Positions 52,582 through 60,918 of a stretch of DNA of 64,000 nucleotides are shown in pieces. Under the pieces are notes generated by a model that did not search any database, had not been told where the DNA came from, and saw nothing but the letters and a program-made list of their open reading frames with translations. The stretch is from Wenxinia saemankumensis (GTDB lineage Bacteria > Pseudomonadota > Alphaproteobacteria > Rhodobacterales > Rhodobacteraceae), in assembly GCF_900141735.1 (NCBI RefSeq), contig NZ_FQYO01000001.1, positions 682,001-746,000 of the forward strand. The letters are read 5' to 3'. The translations under genes were made by a program, and so were the position numbers. Position 1 is the first letter of the stretch. Each line of letters opens with the position of its first letter.

Positions 52582-53871
52582 TCAGCCCGCCTGCATCCGG
52601 TCCAGTCGCAGCTGCGCGGCGCGGCGATGGCCGTCCAGCCCCTCGCTCGCGCTCTGTCGCACGGCGGGCGGGGCGACGGCGCGCACGCCCTCGGGCGTGA
52701 GCCATTGATGCGTCGCGACCTTGACATAGGCCCCGACCCAGAGCCCGCCGGTATAGCGCCCGGCCGCCATGGTCGGCAGCGTGTGGTTGGTGCCGACGCA
52801 CTTGTCGGAATAGACCACGCTCGCCAGTTCGCCGATGAAGAGCGAGCCGTAGTGCCGCAGCTTGCCGGCGAGGGCCTGCGGGTCCTCGGCATGGACCTGC
52901 AGATGTTCCGCCGCGATCATGTCGGAATAGGCGATCATCGCCGCCTCGTCCTCGCAGACCGCGATCTCGCCGTAATCGCGCCAGGCCTGGGCGGCGGTCT
53001 CGGCGGTGGCCAGCTCGGTCAGCTGGCGCGTCACCTCGGCCTCCACCGCCTCGGCCAGCGGGGCGTGCGTGGTGATGAGGCCCACGCGGGTGCGCACGTC
53101 GTGCTCGGCCTGGGCGAGCAGGTCGGTCGCGATCATCTCGGCGTCGCCGGTATGGTCCGCCAGGACGTAGATCTCGGACGGGCCCGCCAGCTGGTCGATG
53201 CCGACGGGGCCGAAGACCTGCCGCTTGGCCTCGTTGACGAAGGCGTTGCCCGGACCGACGATCTTGTCGACGCGGGGCACGGTGTCGGTGCCGTAGGCCA
53301 TGGCCGCGATGGCCTGCGCGCCGCCGATACGGAAGATGCGGTCGGCCCCGGCGAGATGGCAGCCCGCCACCATCGCGGGATGGGCGTTGGGCGGCAGGCA
53401 GGCGATGACCTCGCCCACCCCGGCGACCTTGGCCGGCACGATGGTCATGATCGGGGCCGAAAGCAGCGGGTAGCGCCCGCCGGGCACGTAGCAGCCCACC
53501 CGCTCGAGCGGGATGACCCGGTGGCCGAGATGGATGCCGGGCAGAGGCTCGATGTCGAGCGGCAGCATCGTGCCGAGCTGCGCCTCGGCGAAGCGCCGGA
53601 CATTGGCGATCGCGAATTCGGTGTCCGCCCGGGTCTGCGGATCCAGACCGGCCAGCGCCGCGTCCCGTTCGTCCTGCGTCACCTCGAAGGCCGTCCGGTC
53701 GCTGCCGTCGAACTTCGCGGCGAATTCCGCGACCGCGGCGTCGCCCCGGTCCCGCACGGCAGCGAGGATGTCCGCGACCAGCGGCCCGATATCGCCGGTA
53801 TCGCGGGCGGCGTCGCGGCCGGGGGCGCGGACCCGGGTCACTCCGGCGGGAAGGTGGGAGGTGGCAGGCAT
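52582..53871 (-). CDS. Histidinol dehydrogenase-family protein, sulfopropanediol dehydrogenase (HpsN)-like
   Basis: A 429-residue zinc- and NAD-dependent dehydrogenase of the HisD superfamily. Zinc-site and catalytic stretches are [20 protein letters not shown], and [21 protein letters not shown]. The last motif and [18 protein letters not shown] differ from biosynthetic HisD (which has VPGGTA and SGPNHVLPT-type sequences) and resemble HpsN, the dihydroxypropanesulfonate 3-dehydrogenase of marine bacteria. No other his gene is near. Exact substrate is uncertain; oxidation of a diol or polyol is likely. The ATG at 53871 has GGAG five bases upstream and is preferred to an ATG at 53892. Confidence 0.82.
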   Translation of the reverse strand: MPATSHLPAGVTRVRAPGRDAARDTGDIGPLVADILAAVRDRGDAAVAEFAAKFDGSDRTAFEVTQDERDAALAGLDPQTRADTEFAIANVRRFAEAQLGTMLPLDIEPLPGIHLGHRVIPLERVGCYVPGGRYPLLSAPIMTIVPAKVAGVGEVIACLPPNAHPAMVAGCHLAGADRIFRIGGAQAIAAMAYGTDTVPRVDKIVGPGNAFVNEAKRQVFGPVGIDQLAGPSEIYVLADHTGDAEMIATDLLAQAEHDVRTRVGLITTHAPLAEAVEAEVTRQLTELATAETAAQAWRDYGEIAVCEDEAAMIAYSDMIAAEHLQVHAEDPQALAGKLRHYGSLFIGELASVVYSDKCVGTNHTLPTMAAGRYTGGLWVGAYVKVATHQWLTPEGVRAVAPPAVRQSASEGLDGHRRAAQLRLDRMQAG

Positions 53872-53890
53872 GGGGACTCCGTCGATTTGC

Positions 53891-53898
53891 ATACGTAT
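53891..53898. promoter_or_regulatory. AT-rich palindrome upstream of the hisD-like gene
   Basis: ATACGTAT (53891-53898) is an 8-bp perfect palindrome in an AT-rich pocket 20 bases before the start codon. It could be a -10 region or an operator for a GntR/LacI-type regulator. Weak call. Confidence 0.25.
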
Positions 53899-53928
53899 TC
53901 ATTAGGGGGCGTGCCGAGCTGCCGCAAC

Positions 53929-53971
53929 AAAAAAACCACGACGGGCCCGGGGGCCGCCCGCCCCCGGCCCC
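53929..53971 (-). terminator. Terminator-like hairpin in the leader of the hisD-like gene
   Basis: On the minus strand a GC stem (8 bp, extendable to 11 with one mismatch; arms about 53943-53954 and 53960-53971) is followed after seven bases by seven Ts (53935-53929). It lies 58 bases upstream of the hisD-like start codon in the same direction, with no minus-strand gene before it. It may be an attenuator or the end of a small minus-strand RNA. Confidence 0.5.
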
Positions 53972-54118
53972 GGTGGCCCTGCCCTGCGGATCGGCAAAGG
54001 CCGCCACACGGGGATGCGACCTCGGCGCGCTTGCAATCCCGCGGGCCCTGCCCGCATCAAGAGGCGACCGGCGGGCGCCGTCCCCGGCCGGCAGATTGTC
54101 CATGGGAAAGGATCCCCC

Positions 54119-55174
54119 ATGCCCGACCGCGAGCCCCCCTATGACCAGGCCGCCCGCGCCTTCGGCGAGGAGCCGGGCACCGATGGCGACGAGGCCTCGG
54201 CCCGGTTCGGGCGGGGCACCGGCATCCTGTTCGAGCAGGCGATGGCGCAGACCCGGATGGCGGTCTGCCTCAGCGATCCCAACGCGCCGGACATGCCCAT
54301 CGTCTTCGCCAACCGCGCCTTCCGCGAGCTGACGGGCTATTCCGACGACGAGATCATCGGCCGGAACTGCCGCTTCCTCCAGGGAGAGGACACCGATCCG
54401 GCCTCGGTCGAGCGGATCCGCCGTGCGCTCAAGGCCGAGAACACAGCGGTCGTGGAGCTGCTGAACTACCGCAAGGACGGCACGCCGTTCTGGAACGCGC
54501 TGCATCTGGGGCCGATCTACGACCCGGAGGGAAAGCTGCTCTACATCTTCGGCTCGCAATGGGACGTGACCGAGGTCCATTCCGCGCGGACCGAACAGCG
54601 CCACGCCGACCTCATGGCCAGCGAGCTGAGCCACCGGATCAAGAACATCTTCGCGGTCATGGCGGGGATCGTGAACATGGTCGGGCGCAAGTTCGACGCC
54701 CGCGACGTGACCGACCGGATCGCGACGGCGATCCACGCGCTCGGCCGGGCGCACGAGCCCACCTTCGGCGAGACGGCGACGACCGGCGACATCGACATCG
54801 CCCCCTCGATCCGTGCGGTCCTCGCGCCGCACGGCGATGGCCGCGTCGGCGCGACGGGGCCGGAGGTGCGCACCTCGCCCGCGATCGTCTCGACCCTCGG
54901 CCTCGTCCTCAACGAGCTGGCGGCCAACGCGGTCAAGCACGGCGCGCTCAAGGTCCTGGACGGCCGGGTCGACGTGACCTGGGGCGAGCAGGACGGATAT
55001 CTCGTCGTCGACTGGCGCGAGACGGGCGGCCCGGCGGTGCAGGCGGCGCCGGGGGGGAACGGCACCCAGATCATCGACCGTCTTCTGGCCGGGATGGGCA
55101 GCCGGATCGACCGCGACTGGGACCCCGAAGGGCTGCACGCGCGTATCCTGTTGCAACTTCCGCGGCAGGCCTGA
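54119..55174 (+). CDS. LOV-domain HWE-family sensor histidine kinase
   Basis: A 351-residue soluble blue-light receptor kinase. The PAS/LOV domain spans about residues 38-155. Its flavin-adduct motif is GRNCRFLQGEDTD with photoactive Cys84, and the later LNYRKDGTPFWNALHLGPIYD and GSQWDVTE stretches are also typical of LOV. The kinase part has ELSHRIKNIFAVM with phospho-acceptor His172, the N-box LNELAANAVKHG (Asn265, Asn270) and a WRE triplet near residue 300, the HWE signature. A single-domain response regulator gene follows 34 bases later. Light-dependent stress or pigment control is the family theme; the output is not shown here. Confidence 0.9.
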   Translation: MPDREPPYDQAARAFGEEPGTDGDEASARFGRGTGILFEQAMAQTRMAVCLSDPNAPDMPIVFANRAFRELTGYSDDEIIGRNCRFLQGEDTDPASVERIRRALKAENTAVVELLNYRKDGTPFWNALHLGPIYDPEGKLLYIFGSQWDVTEVHSARTEQRHADLMASELSHRIKNIFAVMAGIVNMVGRKFDARDVTDRIATAIHALGRAHEPTFGETATTGDIDIAPSIRAVLAPHGDGRVGATGPEVRTSPAIVSTLGLVLNELAANAVKHGALKVLDGRVDVTWGEQDGYLVVDWRETGGPAVQAAPGGNGTQIIDRLLAGMGSRIDRDWDPEGLHARILLQLPRQA

Positions 55175-55208
55175 CATCGAACCCTCTCCCACCCCGGATC
55201 CGGTCCGC

Positions 55209-55550
55209 GTGCTCGTTCTCGAGGACGAGGCGATCATCCTCCTGGACCTCGAGCTCTGCCTCGAGGATGCGGGCGCCCGCCCCCTGCCCGCCTCGGACCT
55301 CGCCGGGGCGATGGGACTGGTCGAGGACGACCCGCCGGACGTGGCGATCCTCGACGTCAGCCTGGCACCCGGCGTGACCAGCCGCCCGGTGGCCGAGCGG
55401 CTGATCGCGCTCGGGGTGCCGTTCCTGCTGCATACCGGGGACAACCGGGTCGACCGCGACTGGATGGAGGCGCTGGGCGTTCCGGTCCTGCGCAAGCCGG
55501 TCCCGTCGGACGAGGTGGTGCGCCGGGCGCTGGCGCTCCTGCGGGCGTGA
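55209..55550 (+). CDS. Single-domain response regulator
   Basis: A 113-residue receiver domain with no output domain. The acidic pocket is LEDE (residues 4-7), the phosphorylation site is Asp49 in AILDVSLAPG, then Thr in LLHTGDN and the conserved Lys in LRKPVPSDEV. The start is GTG at 55209, with no better codon upstream. It is directly downstream of the LOV kinase and very likely its partner, acting by protein-protein contact or as a phosphate sink. Confidence 0.85.
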   Translation: MLVLEDEAIILLDLELCLEDAGARPLPASDLAGAMGLVEDDPPDVAILDVSLAPGVTSRPVAERLIALGVPFLLHTGDNRVDRDWMEALGVPVLRKPVPSDEVVRRALALLRA

Positions 55551-55598
55551 CGGACGCTTGCCCCCCGTCCGGCAGGGCTATGTAAGGCGCTGACCCAG

Positions 55599-56315
55599 AT
55601 GGACGATCGCCGCCCGATGCCCCGACCCGCCTCTTCCGCCGCCACGGCGACCGCCTGGACGATCGCCGGCGCGCTGCTGGTGGCGGGCGCGGTGCGGGGC
55701 GACGCGCTGCTCGCCGTCGCCGCCGGCGGGGCGATGGTGCTGGCGGGGCTGCCGCGGTTCTACACCGCGCTGTCGGGAATCGTGCTGCCGCGCGCGCTGG
55801 CGCCGGGCATCCTGATCTTCTGCCTCGCCGCCTTCGGGCTTGGCGAGGTCGGCGGCTTCTACACCCGCTTCGCCTGGTGGGACATCGCGCTGCACCTCGT
55901 CGCCTCGTCCGTCCTTGCGCTGGCGGGCTGGGCGATGGTCCTTCTGCTGACGGAAGGGGGACGGCCCCGCACCGGGCTGTGGATCGGCAGCATCCTCGCC
56001 GTGTCCTTCGCGGCGCTGGTCGGCGGCGCGTGGGAGCTGATGGAATTCTCGATCGACGCGCTCTTCGGCACCAATGCCCAGCGCTCGGGCCTGCCCGACA
56101 CGATGGGGGACGTCGCGGTGAACATCGTCGGGGCGACCTACGGCGCGATCGCCGCGCAGGCCGCGCTCAAGCGGGGCGCACGGCCGCCGCTCTCGGGCCT
56201 GCTGGTCGAGTTCTGCGCCGCGAACCCGGTGATCTACGGGCAATGGACGGACCGGCACATGGGCGGGCTCGAGACCGCCCCGGATACCGGCGCCGCCCGG
56301 GCGGACCGCGCATGA
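55599..56315 (+). CDS. DUF2238-like integral membrane protein
   Basis: A 238-residue membrane protein with about six hydrophobic segments. WWDIALHLVASSVLALAGW and GGAWELMEFSIDALFGTNAQ, then DTMGDVAVNIVGATYGA, match the DUF2238/YjdF-type family (conserved WD.xxH, E.xE and DT..D residues). Function unknown. It begins 48 bases after the response regulator and overlaps the start of idi by four bases (ATGA), so both may respond to the light-sensing pair. Confidence 0.78.
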   Translation: MDDRRPMPRPASSAATATAWTIAGALLVAGAVRGDALLAVAAGGAMVLAGLPRFYTALSGIVLPRALAPGILIFCLAAFGLGEVGGFYTRFAWWDIALHLVASSVLALAGWAMVLLLTEGGRPRTGLWIGSILAVSFAALVGGAWELMEFSIDALFGTNAQRSGLPDTMGDVAVNIVGATYGAIAAQAALKRGARPPLSGLLVEFCAANPVIYGQWTDRHMGGLETAPDTGAARADRA

Positions 56316-56827
56316 GGGATCTCGTCCCCGCCTGGAAGGACGGCCGCCTTCAGCCGATCGACAAGATGCAGGTCCACCGCGAGGGGCTGCGACACAAGGC
56401 GATCTCGGTCTTCGTGACCGAGGGGGATGCGACGCTGATCCAGCGCCGGGCCGACACCAAGTACCACACGCCGGGGCATTGGGCGAATGCCTGCTGCACG
56501 CACCCGTTCTGGGGCGAGAGCGCCGAGGATTGCGCCCATCGCCGCCTGCGCGAGGAACTGGGGATCGCGGTGCCGGTGCTGCAGCATCGGGGGCAGGTCA
56601 CCTACCGCGCCGATGTCGGCGGCGGGCTGACGGAGCATGAGGTGGTCGAGATCTTCACCGCCCCCCTGCCCGCCCGGATCGAGGCGCGCCCCGACCCGGC
56701 CGAGGTCGGCGCGACGCGCTGGGTCTCCTGGGGCGATCTGGACCGCGAGATCGCCGAAACGCCGGAGCGCTTCGTGCCCTGGCTGCGGATCTACCTCGCC
56801 CGGCACCGCGACCTGATCGCCGTCTGA
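56312..56827 (+). CDS. idi: Isopentenyl-diphosphate delta-isomerase (type I)
   Basis: Nudix-fold enzyme interconverting IPP and DMAPP for isoprenoids such as ubiquinone and carotenoids. The 171-residue product has HREGLRHKAISVFV near residue 23, the active-site Cys region HWANACCTHPFWGE near residue 57, RRLREELGI (Nudix-type) and GLTEHEVVEIF with the metal-binding and catalytic Glu. The start overlaps the stop of the DUF2238-like gene. In photosynthetic relatives idi sits among pigment genes; here it sits next to a light sensor. Confidence 0.94.
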   Translation: MRDLVPAWKDGRLQPIDKMQVHREGLRHKAISVFVTEGDATLIQRRADTKYHTPGHWANACCTHPFWGESAEDCAHRRLREELGIAVPVLQHRGQVTYRADVGGGLTEHEVVEIFTAPLPARIEARPDPAEVGATRWVSWGDLDREIAETPERFVPWLRIYLARHRDLIAV

Positions 56828-56987
56828 GGCGGCCACCGGGCCGGCGTCCCTCGCCCCGAATGGGGCGGGGAACGACCCGGCACGGGGACGTCCCGGGGAC
56901 ATCGCGCGCCGCATCTGGCAGAAAAATGCCCCGCGCCTCGCAAGTCGTCGCCCGCGGAATGCGCAACCGGCGACTTTTCCGGCTTAC

Positions 56988-57008
56988 ATCAAATTCCGAG
57001 TGGTTGAT
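56988..57008. promoter_or_regulatory. ATCAA-N11-TTGAT inverted repeat upstream of the TRAP genes
   Basis: A 5-bp inverted repeat with 11 bases between, matching the T-N11-A layout of LysR-type regulator sites. It overlaps a TATGAT -10-like hexamer (57008-57013) and lies 106 bases before the TAXI start. No regulator gene is adjacent. Confidence 0.35.
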
Positions 57009-57113
57009 ATGATCGGCCGCACAACGGCGCGCCGGAGGAGCCACGCGCCGTGATGGAGCGGGCGGGCCGGACCTCGGGATCCGGCACGCCCGTACCGACA
57101 TCGGAGGACAACA

Positions 57114-58106
57114 ATGACCAAGACCCTTCTGGCCGCACTGGCCACGACGACCGCGCTCGCGGCGACCCCGTCCCTCGCCCAGGACCAGGACCGCACCGGC
57201 TGGCCGGAGAGCTTCACGGTCGGCACCGCCAGCCAGGGCGGCACCTTCTTCGTCTACGGCTCGGGCTGGGCGAACCTCGTCGCCGAGGAACTGGGCATCT
57301 CGGGCGGCGCCGAAGTGACCGGCGGCCCGATGCAGAACATGGCGCTGGTGCATACCGGCGACGCCGCCTTCGGCATGACCACGATGGGCCCGGCCGCGGA
57401 ATCACTGGCGGGCAACAACCCGATCGCCCCGGGCCTCGCGATGGACAATGCCTGCGCCATCTTCCCGATGTACCAGACGCCGTTCAGCGTGACGGCCCTG
57501 TCATCCTCGGGCATCACCTCGATCGCCGACATCCCGGCCGGCTCGCGGATCGGCTTCGGTCCCGCCGGGTCCACCTCGGACACGTATTTCCCGGCGATGA
57601 TGGACGAGCTCGGCGTCGAGTACGAGCGGCGCAACGGCGGCTGGGACGATCTCGGCGGCCAGCTGCAGGACGGCCTGCTCGACGTGGTGGCCTTCGCGGT
57701 CGGCATTCCGGTCCCGGCGGTCAGCCAGCTCGAGGTGCAGACGGACGTGAACATCATCGAGTTCACCGAGGAGGAGCAGGCGCAGATCATCGACGCCTTC
57801 CCGGTCTCCGCCTTCGAGATCCCGGCCGAGACCTACACCACGCTCGAGGCGCCGGCCCGGTCGGTCGCGATGTGGAACTTCGCCATCGCCGACTGCTCGC
57901 TGCCCGACAGCTTCATCAACGCCGTGGTCGACGTGGTGATGTCCGACAACGAGCGGATGGTGGGCATCCACCAGGCCGCCACCGAGACGGTGGTGGAGAA
58001 CTGGGACAAGAACACCGTCCTGCCCTGGCATCCGGGCGCGGCCGCCTGGTTCGAGGAGAATGCCGGCGCCGACATCGCCGACGACATGATCTACAGCGCG
58101 AACTGA
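57114..58106 (+). CDS. TAXI-family TRAP transporter solute-binding subunit
   Basis: A 330-residue periplasmic receptor. The signal peptide (residues 1-22, TPSLA before QDQ) is followed by the TAXI motif FTVGTASQGGTFFVYGSGWANLV (cited as VGTASQGGTFFVYGSG). Later FGPAGSTSDTYFPAMM and VAFAVGIPVPAV line the ligand pocket; PAETYTTLEAPA is also typical. It pairs with the fused TRAP permease 144 bases downstream. TAXI ligands are mostly unknown, often C4 or C5 acids such as glutamate or 2-oxoglutarate. A GGAGG site precedes the ATG. Confidence 0.92.
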   Translation: MTKTLLAALATTTALAATPSLAQDQDRTGWPESFTVGTASQGGTFFVYGSGWANLVAEELGISGGAEVTGGPMQNMALVHTGDAAFGMTTMGPAAESLAGNNPIAPGLAMDNACAIFPMYQTPFSVTALSSSGITSIADIPAGSRIGFGPAGSTSDTYFPAMMDELGVEYERRNGGWDDLGGQLQDGLLDVVAFAVGIPVPAVSQLEVQTDVNIIEFTEEEQAQIIDAFPVSAFEIPAETYTTLEAPARSVAMWNFAIADCSLPDSFINAVVDVVMSDNERMVGIHQAATETVVENWDKNTVLPWHPGAAAWFEENAGADIADDMIYSAN

Positions 58107-58250
58107 TCCCGCGCCGCGATCCCCCCGCGCCCCCCTCCGGGGCGCGGGACCGGGCCACGGACCCACAACCGTTCGACCCGCTGACCGGCGGCCCCAGACG
58201 GCCGTCCGGTCCCCACCCCACCCCCCGCATGCTGACAGAGGGCCGCGCCG

Positions 58251-60521
58251 ATGAGCCATGCCGACACCCGTGACGATCCCGCCGCCGCCGCGGCCGCCCC
58301 GCAGGACGTGACCATCGCCGACGGCGTCGACGACGAGGCGATCGAGAGCAACCGCCGGATCTTCGGCGGCTGGCGGTTCTGGTTCATCAGCGGCTTCGCG
58401 GCGATCTACGCGGCGTTCCACATGGCGGCCCTCAACGGTCTGTCGATCGAGCGCTGGACGGGGATCGAGCTGCCGCTCCTGCCGAGCTTCCCGATGGAGA
58501 CCTGGAACTTCCGCATCGTGCACATCGCGGGCGCGCTGCTGCTGGGCTTCCTGCTCTTCGCATCCGCGCCCTTCGCGGAAGGCGAGGCGCGGGACCGGCC
58601 CGTGCGCCGGCCGCTCGGCCTCGTCGCCACCGCGCTGATGCTGCCGGCGCTGTTCTCGCTCGGCGTCACGATCTGGTTCGCGATCCAGATCTCGAACGGG
58701 CTGATGTGGAACGGCATCGACGAGACGCTGCGCTTCCGCGAGATCTGGCTCTTCGGCGTGCCGCTGATGGTGGCGACGGTGGGGGGCATCCTGCTGTCCT
58801 GGGCGCACAGCGCCCCGCGCGCATCGTTCGCGCCGACGGACATCCTGCTCGGCCTCTGCGGGGTCGCCGTCGCCTCCTACCTGATCGTGATCTACGGCAC
58901 GCTCATGCGCAATTCGACCGGCACCCCCTTCGCGCCGATCGGCATCTCCATCGCCGCGGTGGCGGGTACGCTCCTGATCATGGAGCTGACGCGCCGTGTC
59001 GCGGGCCTCGCGCTCGTCATCATCTCGGTGGTGTTCCTCGCCTACGTCTTCACCGGGCAGTACCTGCCGGGCTTCCTGCAATCGCCCGCGATCAGCTGGG
59101 AGCGATTCTTCAGCCAGGTCTACACGGATGCGGGCATCCTGGGGCCGACCACGGCGGTCTCCTCGACCTACATCATCCTCTTCATCATCTTCGCCGCGTT
59201 CCTGCAGGCGTCGAAGGTCGGGGACTACTTCGTCAATTTCGCCTTCGCCATGGCGGGCCGCTCGCGCGGGGGGCCGGCCAAGGTCGCGATCTTCGCCTCG
59301 GGCCTGATGGGCATGATCAACGGCACCTCGGCGGGCAACGTGGTGGCGACCGGCTCGCTCACCATCCCGCTGATGAAGAAGGTCGGCTATCACAAGAAGA
59401 CCGCGGGCGCGGTCGAGGCCGCCGCCTCCACCGGCGGGCAGATCATGCCGCCGATCATGGGCGCCGGCGCCTTCATCATGGCCGAGATCACGGGCATCCC
59501 CTACACGGACATCGCCATCGCGGCGATCATCCCGGCGGTGCTCTACTTCGTGTCGGTCTTCTTCATGGTCGATTTCGAGGCGGCCAAGCTGGGCATGCGC
59601 GGCATGCGCAGCGACGAGCTGCCGAAATTCGCGGCCATGGTGCGGCGGGTCTACCTGTTCCTGCCGATCGTGATCCTGATCGTCGCGCTGTTCATGGGAT
59701 ATTCGGTGATCCGGGCGGGAACGCTGGCGACCCTGTCGGCGGCGGTCGTGAGCTGGCTCACGCCCTACCGGATGGGGCCGCGCAGCGTGTCCAAGGCGTT
59801 CGAGCTGGCGGGGATCATGTCGATCCAGATCATCGCCGTCTGCGCCTGCGCCGGCATCATCGTCGGCGTCATCTCCCTGACCGGGGTCGGGGCGCGGTTC
59901 TCGAACCTCCTGCTGGGTCTCGCCGGGGTGTCGCAGCTTCTCGCGCTGTTCTTCGCCATGTGCATCGCGATCCTGCTGGGGATGGGGATGCCGACGACGG
60001 CCGCCTACGCGGTCGCGGCCTCGGTCGTGGCGCCGGGCCTCGTCGACCTGGGGATTCCGCAGCTGACGGCGCATTTCTTCGTCTTCTACTTCGCCGTGCT
60101 CTCGGCGATCACGCCGCCGGTCGCGCTCGCCTCCTACGCGGCGGCGGGGATCTCGGGCGCGAACCCGATGGAGACGTCGACGGCATCGTTCAAGATCGGG
60201 ATCGCCGCCTTCATCGTGCCGTTCATGTTCTTCTACAACTCGGCGATCCTGATGGACGGCACCTGGGTGGAGATCCTGCGGGCCGGGGTCACGGCGACGG
60301 TCGGGGTCTTCTTCCTCTCCGCCGGGGTGCAGGGGTGGTTCCTGGGCAGCCGGGCGGCCTGGTTCGTGCGGGCCGGCCTGCTGGCGGCCGCGCTCTTCAT
60401 GATCGAGGGCGGGCTGGTCACCGACCTGCTGGGCGTCGGGCTCGCCGTGGCGGTCTACCTCGTGCAGCGGGTGTTCCGCCCCGATCCGGGCGCGCCGCTG
60501 GTGGTGAAAGGCGCGGACTGA
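58251..60521 (+). CDS. TRAP transporter permease, fused 4TM-12TM
   Basis: A 756-residue fused permease that serves TAXI receptors, driving uptake by an ion gradient. The N-terminal quarter holds four to five helices of the small (DctQ-like) part, the rest the large (DctM-like) part. Family stretches are NGTSAGNVVATGSLTIPLMKKVGY (cited as GTSAGNVVATGS), EAAASTGGQIMPPIMGAGAFIMAE (cited as STGGQIMPPIMGAGAF) and LLGMGMPTTAAYAVAA near residue 578. It is followed by a good terminator. Confidence 0.94.
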   Translation: MSHADTRDDPAAAAAAPQDVTIADGVDDEAIESNRRIFGGWRFWFISGFAAIYAAFHMAALNGLSIERWTGIELPLLPSFPMETWNFRIVHIAGALLLGFLLFASAPFAEGEARDRPVRRPLGLVATALMLPALFSLGVTIWFAIQISNGLMWNGIDETLRFREIWLFGVPLMVATVGGILLSWAHSAPRASFAPTDILLGLCGVAVASYLIVIYGTLMRNSTGTPFAPIGISIAAVAGTLLIMELTRRVAGLALVIISVVFLAYVFTGQYLPGFLQSPAISWERFFSQVYTDAGILGPTTAVSSTYIILFIIFAAFLQASKVGDYFVNFAFAMAGRSRGGPAKVAIFASGLMGMINGTSAGNVVATGSLTIPLMKKVGYHKKTAGAVEAAASTGGQIMPPIMGAGAFIMAEITGIPYTDIAIAAIIPAVLYFVSVFFMVDFEAAKLGMRGMRSDELPKFAAMVRRVYLFLPIVILIVALFMGYSVIRAGTLATLSAAVVSWLTPYRMGPRSVSKAFELAGIMSIQIIAVCACAGIIVGVISLTGVGARFSNLLLGLAGVSQLLALFFAMCIAILLGMGMPTTAAYAVAASVVAPGLVDLGIPQLTAHFFVFYFAVLSAITPPVALASYAAAGISGANPMETSTASFKIGIAAFIVPFMFFYNSAILMDGTWVEILRAGVTATVGVFFLSAGVQGWFLGSRAAWFVRAGLLAAALFMIEGGLVTDLLGVGLAVAVYLVQRVFRPDPGAPLVVKGAD

Positions 60522-60554
60522 CGCCCTTCCCCCCCCTTCCCGCGCGAACGACCG

Positions 60555-60584
60555 GCGGCGGCCCCTCGCGGGGGCCGCCGCTTT
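60555..60584 (+). terminator. Intrinsic terminator after the TRAP operon
   Basis: An 11-bp perfect GC stem (60555-60565 with 60571-60581) with a 5-base loop, followed by TTT. It starts 33 bases after the permease stop and 16 bases before the end of the convergent small membrane gene, so it may serve both. Confidence 0.75.
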
Positions 60585-60600
60585 CCGTTGCGGGCTAGTG

Positions 60601-60918
60601 TCAGAGGCAGTGCGAGGTCGCGACGACCGGGATCAGGGTCCAGGCCGTGGCGACGAGCGCGACCGAGGCGAGGGTCAGGCTGATCGTGCGGATGGTGCCG
60701 GGCGGTCCGCCCCAGCGGGGACCGCGCAGGGCCAGCACCAGCCCCGCCTGCACGGCGAGCGCGGCCAGCGCCGCCGCGATCAGCAGCGCCCGGCCGGTCC
60801 CGTCGCCGAAGGCCCCCGCGAACCGGCTGGAGCAGAGCAGGCCGTGCAGCCCGTAGACCGCGCAGAACGCGGCGAGCCAGATCGTGATCGGCCAGGTGAG
60901 GCGGTGGATGTCGCTCAT
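60601..60918 (-). CDS. Small membrane protein linked to the heme-copper oxidase
   Basis: A 105-residue protein with three hydrophobic segments (about residues 10-27, 44-65 and 78-100). No named family is recognised. The start overlaps the stop of the oxidase subunit I+III gene (ATGA-type, 60915-60918), so it belongs to the oxidase operon. It may be a small structural or assembly subunit, in the position where subunit-IV-like proteins occur. Confidence 0.65.
   Translation of the reverse strand: MSDIHRLTWPITIWLAAFCAVYGLHGLLCSSRFAGAFGDGTGRALLIAAALAALAVQAGLVLALRGPRWGGPPGTIRTISLTLASVALVATAWTLIPVVATSHCL

Noticed and set aside
52582-53871. Biosynthetic hisD assignment
   Set aside because: The active-site context resembles HpsN-like dehydrogenases and there are no histidine genes nearby; the family-level name was kept without the hisD symbol.
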